Positions 13,439 through 16,400 of a stretch of 16,400 nucleotides of DNA are shown piece by piece. Positions within the stretch are counted from its first letter, which is position 1. Every line of letters begins with the position of its first letter. The translations under genes and the position numbers were made by a program. The notes below the pieces were generated by a model. That model worked only from the letters and a program-made list of their open reading frames with translations. It did not search any database and was not told the DNA's origin. The stretch is from Fibrobacter sp. (lineage in GTDB: Bacteria; Fibrobacterota; Fibrobacteria; Fibrobacterales; Fibrobacteraceae), in NCBI GenBank assembly GCA_016295375.1, contig JAEDLI010000051.1, positions 1 through 16,400 of the forward strand, written 5' to 3'.

Positions 13439-14116
13439 ATGGATAACTTTGTAATCAAGATGGATATTCGCGGTTTTGTCCGTTTTAGCGGTGAAATCGT
13501 CAAGGAACTGAAATTGGACAAGACGCCCTATGCAGACCTGGAAGTGGACAAGGCTGGCAAGCGCATTGCCGTGACCCCCTCCAAGACCCTCAAACCCACG
13601 TCTTACCGCTTTATGCCCAACGGAAGCGGCTACCTGCTGTATTTCAAGGGCGCCCTGAATGCCGTCGGATTCCAGATTGCCACTGGCGCTTACACAGTCG
13701 TCAAGGAAGGCACCCGCATCGTGTTCACCGGAAAGGCCCCCGCCAAGAAGAAAGGCACCTGGGAGCCCATCGCCTGCCGTAACTCCGCCGGTCTCCCCAT
13801 GCTCTCCATCGATTCCCGCGGAACCATCATCTTTGACAAGCGCACCAGCACCGCCATGGAAACGGCCAAGAACGATACCATGATTGCGGAATACGATGCC
13901 AACAAGAAGGTCTTTAAGCTGTCTTTCGGCAAGAAAGGCTTCATCAACGTCCGCACCATTGCAAGCCATGCCAACGCTTCTTTTATGGGCACGCTTTCTT
14001 CTCACGGGATTGCGCTCCCTACCAGGAGCTACCGCACAGACTGCAAGGTGAACGGCAAAACCCTCACCTTCAGTGTTGCCCCGCTTATCGCGGCGCAAAA
14101 GGCTAAGAAAGGCTAA
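13439..14116 (+). CDS. Two-repeat protein of unknown function
   Basis: The 225-residue soluble protein has no signal peptide. It contains two diverged copies of a domain of about 90 residues, at 9-101 and 125-215. Each copy starts D-RG---F (MDIRGFVRF; IDSRGTIIF), has an A--D---K motif (ADLEVDKAGKR; AEYDANKKVFK), then F-G-L---G (FKGALNAVG; FMGTLSSHG), and closes with a beta strand and AP. The C-terminal tail is basic (KAKKG). I do not recognise the family. An AAAGAGG ribosome-binding site lies 12 bases before the ATG. In the leader, TTGACG (13367-13372) and an inverted repeat CCAACA/TGTTGG (13380-13400) are visible. It is followed after two bases by the membrane protein gene, so the two form an operon. 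Confidence 0.7.
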   Translation: MDNFVIKMDIRGFVRFSGEIVKELKLDKTPYADLEVDKAGKRIAVTPSKTLKPTSYRFMPNGSGYLLYFKGALNAVGFQIATGAYTVVKEGTRIVFTGKAPAKKKGTWEPIACRNSAGLPMLSIDSRGTIIFDKRTSTAMETAKNDTMIAEYDANKKVFKLSFGKKGFINVRTIASHANASFMGTLSSHGIALPTRSYRTDCKVNGKTLTFSVAPLIAAQKAKKG

Positions 14117-14118
14117 AA

Positions 14119-14568
14119 ATGATTGACGTACTCAAGGCGTTCTACTCGATCCACTACAACTTCGCCGCGGTGAGCATTTTGCTCCTGGCGTTGAATATCT
14201 TTCTTCTGACCAAGAAGAATTACAAGTGGACAATCATCTTCGTAGCAGTGTTAATCGCCTTCAACGTATTCCTCTACAAGCGGACCGACGGAAAGGCGTG
14301 GACCCTGCAAGCCGCCACCGTCAAAGACGTGTACGGTAATGAATCCAAGGGAGAAGACATGACCTTTTCTGTTCACAAGAATTGGGTGAGCAAAGAAGGG
14401 ATTGTCGTTGACCGAGGGGACACCATTCACCATTGGTGCTGGGTTGACGCTTATTGGGACCAATTCGCAAACACCGACCTTGTGGCTGCCATCTGGGGAG
14501 ACAACTCCAGCAAGAAACTGATGAAGTCCACAGAGAATCGTGCGAACGACGCGAGCAATCAGCAATAG
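14119..14568 (+). CDS. Small two-helix membrane protein of unknown function
   Basis: The 149-residue protein has two predicted membrane helices, about residues 13-30 (YNFAAVSILLLALNIFLL) and 36-53 (KWTIIFVAVLIAFNVFLY), joined by a short lysine-rich loop. A soluble C-terminal part of about 95 residues follows. That part contains DTIHHWCWVDAYWDQF, rich in Trp and His, but no family I recognise. The ATG is two bases after the stop of the two-repeat protein, so translation is likely coupled. The stop lies two bases from the stop of the convergent lpxH-like gene. The operon's hairpin terminator lies beyond it, within that gene's coding sequence. Confidence 0.7.
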   Translation: MIDVLKAFYSIHYNFAAVSILLLALNIFLLTKKNYKWTIIFVAVLIAFNVFLYKRTDGKAWTLQAATVKDVYGNESKGEDMTFSVHKNWVSKEGIVVDRGDTIHHWCWVDAYWDQFANTDLVAAIWGDNSSKKLMKSTENRANDASNQQ

Positions 14569-14570
14569 CC

Positions 14571-15296
14571 CTATTTCTTGAACTCTTCAATAGAAAGCTC
14601 ACCTGCCTCAAACCTGAGGTAGGTGCGTTTTTTTATCCATTCTCCAGGGGACGCCACCAAGCCAGTCCTGACGGGCCAGATGCCCGGAATATGGTGGTGT
14701 CCGTGGACGCATATCTGGCAATTGTTTTTTTCTATGGCTCGAGCTGCCCAGGTCAAGTATTCATCCAACTTGATTTCGCGGTCGGCACCGAATTTGCGGC
14801 TTCGGCGACCAACGAGGCGGGCAAGCCCCATCCCCCAATCCGGGTGAATTTGTCTGAACAGCCCTTGGTTGAGCGGATTGTTCAAGATTTTTCGAAAGAT
14901 TCGATAGCTCCAGTCCGAGCGGGCAACGCCATCTCCATGGGTAAAGAAAACCTTTTTACCCTGAATATCCAGCTTTAAATTTGAAGAAACCTGTACACCG
15001 AGATTCTTCGGGAAGAAATCGCCGTAGGCAAAGTCGTGGTTTCCTCGCAGCAGGTGCACCTGGACACCGGATTCTACCAGTTCCGCAAGAGCTCGGAACA
15101 GGTGAAAATGTTCCTTGTTCACATAGTAACGGTATTCGTACCAGAATTCGAACAGGTCGCCCAAGATGACCACATGACTAGCCGCACCTTTCCAAGAGCG
15201 CAAGAGTTCGATCAAAAGCTTTTCTCTATAAGGGACTGCCCCAGGAGGTTCTACCCCCAGGTGAGCATCTCCGAGAAAGTATGCGGGCTTTTCCAT
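14571..15296 (-). CDS. lpxH: UDP-2,3-diacylglucosamine pyrophosphatase-like metallophosphoesterase
   Basis: LpxH cleaves UDP-2,3-diacylglucosamine to lipid X in lipid A synthesis, at the cytoplasmic face of the inner membrane. The 241-residue protein has the calcineurin-like phosphoesterase motifs in order: DAH (10-12), GDLFEFW (46-52), GNHD (85-88), HGD (120-122) and HGHHH (198-202). Length and layout match the LpxH branch of Bacteroidota-type enzymes, which have YFLSDAHLG at the N-terminus and GNHD where E. coli has GNRD. ATG 15296 is seven bases after a minus-strand TATATT box, with no Shine-Dalgarno sequence, suggesting a leaderless message. Its last codons overlap a plus-strand intrinsic terminator. 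The exact substrate could differ, as in other phosphoesterase families, but a Gram-negative lipid A role is the best reading. Confidence 0.72.
   Translation of the reverse strand: MEKPAYFLGDAHLGVEPPGAVPYREKLLIELLRSWKGAASHVVILGDLFEFWYEYRYYVNKEHFHLFRALAELVESGVQVHLLRGNHDFAYGDFFPKNLGVQVSSNLKLDIQGKKVFFTHGDGVARSDWSYRIFRKILNNPLNQGLFRQIHPDWGMGLARLVGRRSRKFGADREIKLDEYLTWAARAIEKNNCQICVHGHHHIPGIWPVRTGLVASPGEWIKKRTYLRFEAGELSIEEFKK
14600..14634 (+). terminator. Intrinsic terminator of the 13439-14568 operon, inside lpxH-like coding DNA
   Basis: The stem is CACCTGCCTCA (14600-14610) with TGAGGTAGGTG (14615-14625), an 11-bp match with one G-T pair, loop AACC, then CG and seven T (14628-14634). It lies 31 bases after the stop of the membrane protein gene. 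Read on the minus strand the same bases encode the KKRTYLRFEAGELS part of the LpxH-like C-terminus. Confidence 0.85.
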
Positions 15297-15303
15297 AGGT
15301 GGA

Positions 15304-15309
15304 AATATA
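15304..15309 (-). promoter_or_regulatory. TATATT -10 box for the lpxH-like gene
   Basis: On the minus strand CTATATTTCC (revcomp of 15301-15310) is the same 10-mer as both arms at 4631-4663. Seven bases separate TATATT from the ATG at 15296, so transcription would start at the ATG. A heptamer array lies directly upstream. Confidence 0.55.
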
Positions 15310-15325
15310 GAATAGGTGCAGTAAA

Positions 15326-15367
15326 TGAGTTATGAGTTATGGGTTATGAGTGGTGAGTCGTGAGCCT
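15326..15367. repeat. Degenerate heptamer array of TGAGTTA units
   Basis: Six consecutive heptamers: TGAGTTA, TGAGTTA, TGGGTTA, TGAGTGG, TGAGTCG and TGAGCCT. The first two are perfect and the rest diverge. Read on the minus strand, towards lpxH, the unit is TAACTCA, sharing TAACT with the array at 5683-5714. It lies 16 bases upstream of the lpxH TATATT box. Confidence 0.8.
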
Positions 15368-15378
15368 GATGTCCTGAT

Positions 15379-15408
15379 AAAAAACACCCGGGGTCGTTGG
15401 ACCTCGGG
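15379..15408 (-). terminator. Intrinsic terminator of the FISUMP gene
   Basis: On the minus strand CCCGAGGTC (15400-15408), loop CAAC and GACCCCGGG (15387-15395) form a 9-bp stem with one mismatch, followed by TG and six T (15379-15384). It lies 23 bases past the FISUMP stop, so the lpxH-like gene downstream is probably transcribed from its own TATATT promoter. Confidence 0.85.
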
Positions 15409-15431
15409 CGCAATTGATTTAATAACTGCGA

Positions 15432-16400
15432 TTATTTTTTGACGCAACGAACCGAGAGTTCCGCCTCATCCAACTCATACATACTGCTACCGAGAGAGAG
15501 GGTATAGTTGCCGTCGCTTTCTGTCCAACGCGCTATGCGATGAGCACCATCATTATACTCAGTAGCCGTCCAATATTCGCCGGCATCATCACTCCAGCTA
15601 CCATTGTTACCATACCCTGATACAGAGAGCCGCATGAACTTATCTAGCTCTTTTGCATCATTGCCAAGACTATAGAACAAATCATCCCAGTCTTGCTGAG
15701 TGGGCAATTCCCAACCATCGGGACATCCATTTGTTGAAGCATCTTCCCAATTATAGTAGTATTCACTTTTATGGTTAGGATTGTCATTACGAGACTTCGC
15801 CGTGGGATAAGCTAAATTTTCAACCATCCAAATCAAGCCTCTACCATCCTCATACACTTTATAACCATGTCCTTCTCCACGATCATCACACATATAAGTA
15901 CGGGGGAAATAGGCAGCTCCTTTACCGCAAGGTTCCGAGGATTGCTGGTCTACATATACTTCGTTTCCTTCAATGATTAACTGACTCATCGTCACAATTC
16001 TTTCCGCTGCTCGCGTGCTATCTATCCAATAGCCAAAGTAAGCGCCGTCGTCTAGAGGGGCCCAAGAAGTATCCATACCTAATTCAATAGAAACTAAACC
16101 GACAACAAGTAAACCTAAACCCGAAGCAAGATTGGTAGAATCCAAGCCCGCACCATCAATGGCCTTTTGCACTTGCTTTATATCTACATCTTCATTTAAC
16201 GAAGCTCTTGTTTCGCTTTTCCATGTTACCAAGCCATCAAGGAACTTGAACGTTCCATCGCTGGTCGCACTGGAACCGCTGGCCGCACTAGAAGGAGAGC
16301 TGCCGCCTTCACCTGAGCCTCCTTCGCCGGAGCCGCTTCCGCCGTCGCTCTTCTTGGAACTGCTGGACTTGCCGTCACTATTGCAACGGCGGCCGGTGCA
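15432..16400 (-). CDS. FISUMP domain protein (Fibrobacter succinogenes major paralogous domain), 5'-truncated
   Basis: The minus-strand frame is open to the window edge, so the N-terminus (probably a signal or lipoprotein peptide) is missing. About 322 residues are visible. They begin in a Ser/Gly-rich linker (about the first 50 residues: runs of S, SGSGEGG, GGS). A middle segment follows (about 16240-15960, KSETRASLNEDVDIK...). The C-terminal FISUMP domain has GLIWMVENLAYP, YYNWEDA, CPDGWELPTQQDWDDL, EYWTATEYND and the closing SVRCVKK. FISUMP domains occur in many Fibrobacter paralogues on exported proteins; their biochemical role is not known. From about 16250 leftwards the coding DNA is visibly more AT-rich than the GC-rich linker and than the neighbouring genes. 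A TTG at 16230-16232 could be mistaken for the start but lies within the frame. A terminator follows the stop. Confidence 0.9.
   Translation of the reverse strand, partial: CTGRRCNSDGKSSSSKKSDGGSGSGEGGSGEGGSSPSSAASGSSATSDGTFKFLDGLVTWKSETRASLNEDVDIKQVQKAIDGAGLDSTNLASGLGLLVVGLVSIELGMDTSWAPLDDGAYFGYWIDSTRAAERIVTMSQLIIEGNEVYVDQQSSEPCGKGAAYFPRTYMCDDRGEGHGYKVYEDGRGLIWMVENLAYPTAKSRNDNPNHKSEYYYNWEDASTNGCPDGWELPTQQDWDDLFYSLGNDAKELDKFMRLSVSGYGNNGSWSDDAGEYWTATEYNDGAHRIARWTESDGNYTLSLGSSMYELDEAELSVRCVKK

Noticed and set aside
13358..14098. Antisense open frame of 246 codons opposite the two-repeat gene
   Set aside because: The plus-strand gene has a ribosome-binding site, an internal protein repeat and an operon partner; the antisense frame has no support.
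16230..16232. TTG as the start of the FISUMP gene
   Set aside because: The frame stays open to the window edge through a typical Ser/Gly linker, so the true start is outside the window.

Overview
The window looks like chromosomal DNA from a member of the Fibrobacterota, probably Fibrobacter or a close relative. Two family-level markers support this: a C-terminal FISUMP domain (the Fibrobacter succinogenes major paralogous domain) at 15432-16400, and a TIGR02147-type protein at 11431-12270 coupled to a lipoprotein. The genes are mostly GC-rich and closely packed. No phage, transposase, integrase or CRISPR array was seen. No stretch longer than 300 bases lacks a gene.

Layout. At the left edge is the 3' part of a topoisomerase III gene (1-1988, +), followed by a short REP-like hairpin and a secreted GH3-type glycosidase (2055-3290, +). 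Two minus-strand genes converge on it: a DEDDh 3'-5' exonuclease (3437-4000) and a secreted protein of unknown role (4026-4604). Back-to-back TATATT promoters at 4631-4663 separate the latter from gluQ (4669-5652, +), which carries an in-frame palindromic repeat insertion. A heptamer array and a TATATT box precede a very large DUF4011/helicase/DUF3320 protein (5738-9847, +) whose ATPase motifs are eroded. A minus-strand tRNA-Gln(CUG) with its own terminator follows (9878-9948). Next come a minus-strand pair, the TIGR02147 protein and a duplicated-domain lipoprotein (12270 down to 10001), overlapping by ATGA. A divergent AT-rich region with repeated GAACACTT motifs and an intrinsic terminator leads into a membrane-anchored degenerate alpha/beta hydrolase (12483-13286, +). 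A two-gene operon (13439-14568, +) converges on an LpxH-like phosphoesterase (14571-15296, -), and its terminator lies inside the lpxH-like coding sequence. The window ends in the 3' part of a FISUMP gene (15432-16400, -).

Themes. Three genes (gluQ, the DUF4011 protein and the lpxH-like gene) have TATATT 6-8 bases before the start codon, which suggests leaderless mRNAs. Three intergenic spacers hold 7-bp-period arrays rich in stop codons, and two of these sit just upstream of such a TATATT box. The strongest candidates for new biology are the DUF4011 protein that keeps its full length but has lost the P-loop, the palindromic repeat translated within GluQ, and the heptamer/TATATT promoter arrangement. 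These are sequence readings without database searches. Family names rest on recognised motifs, and proposed roles beyond that are inference.
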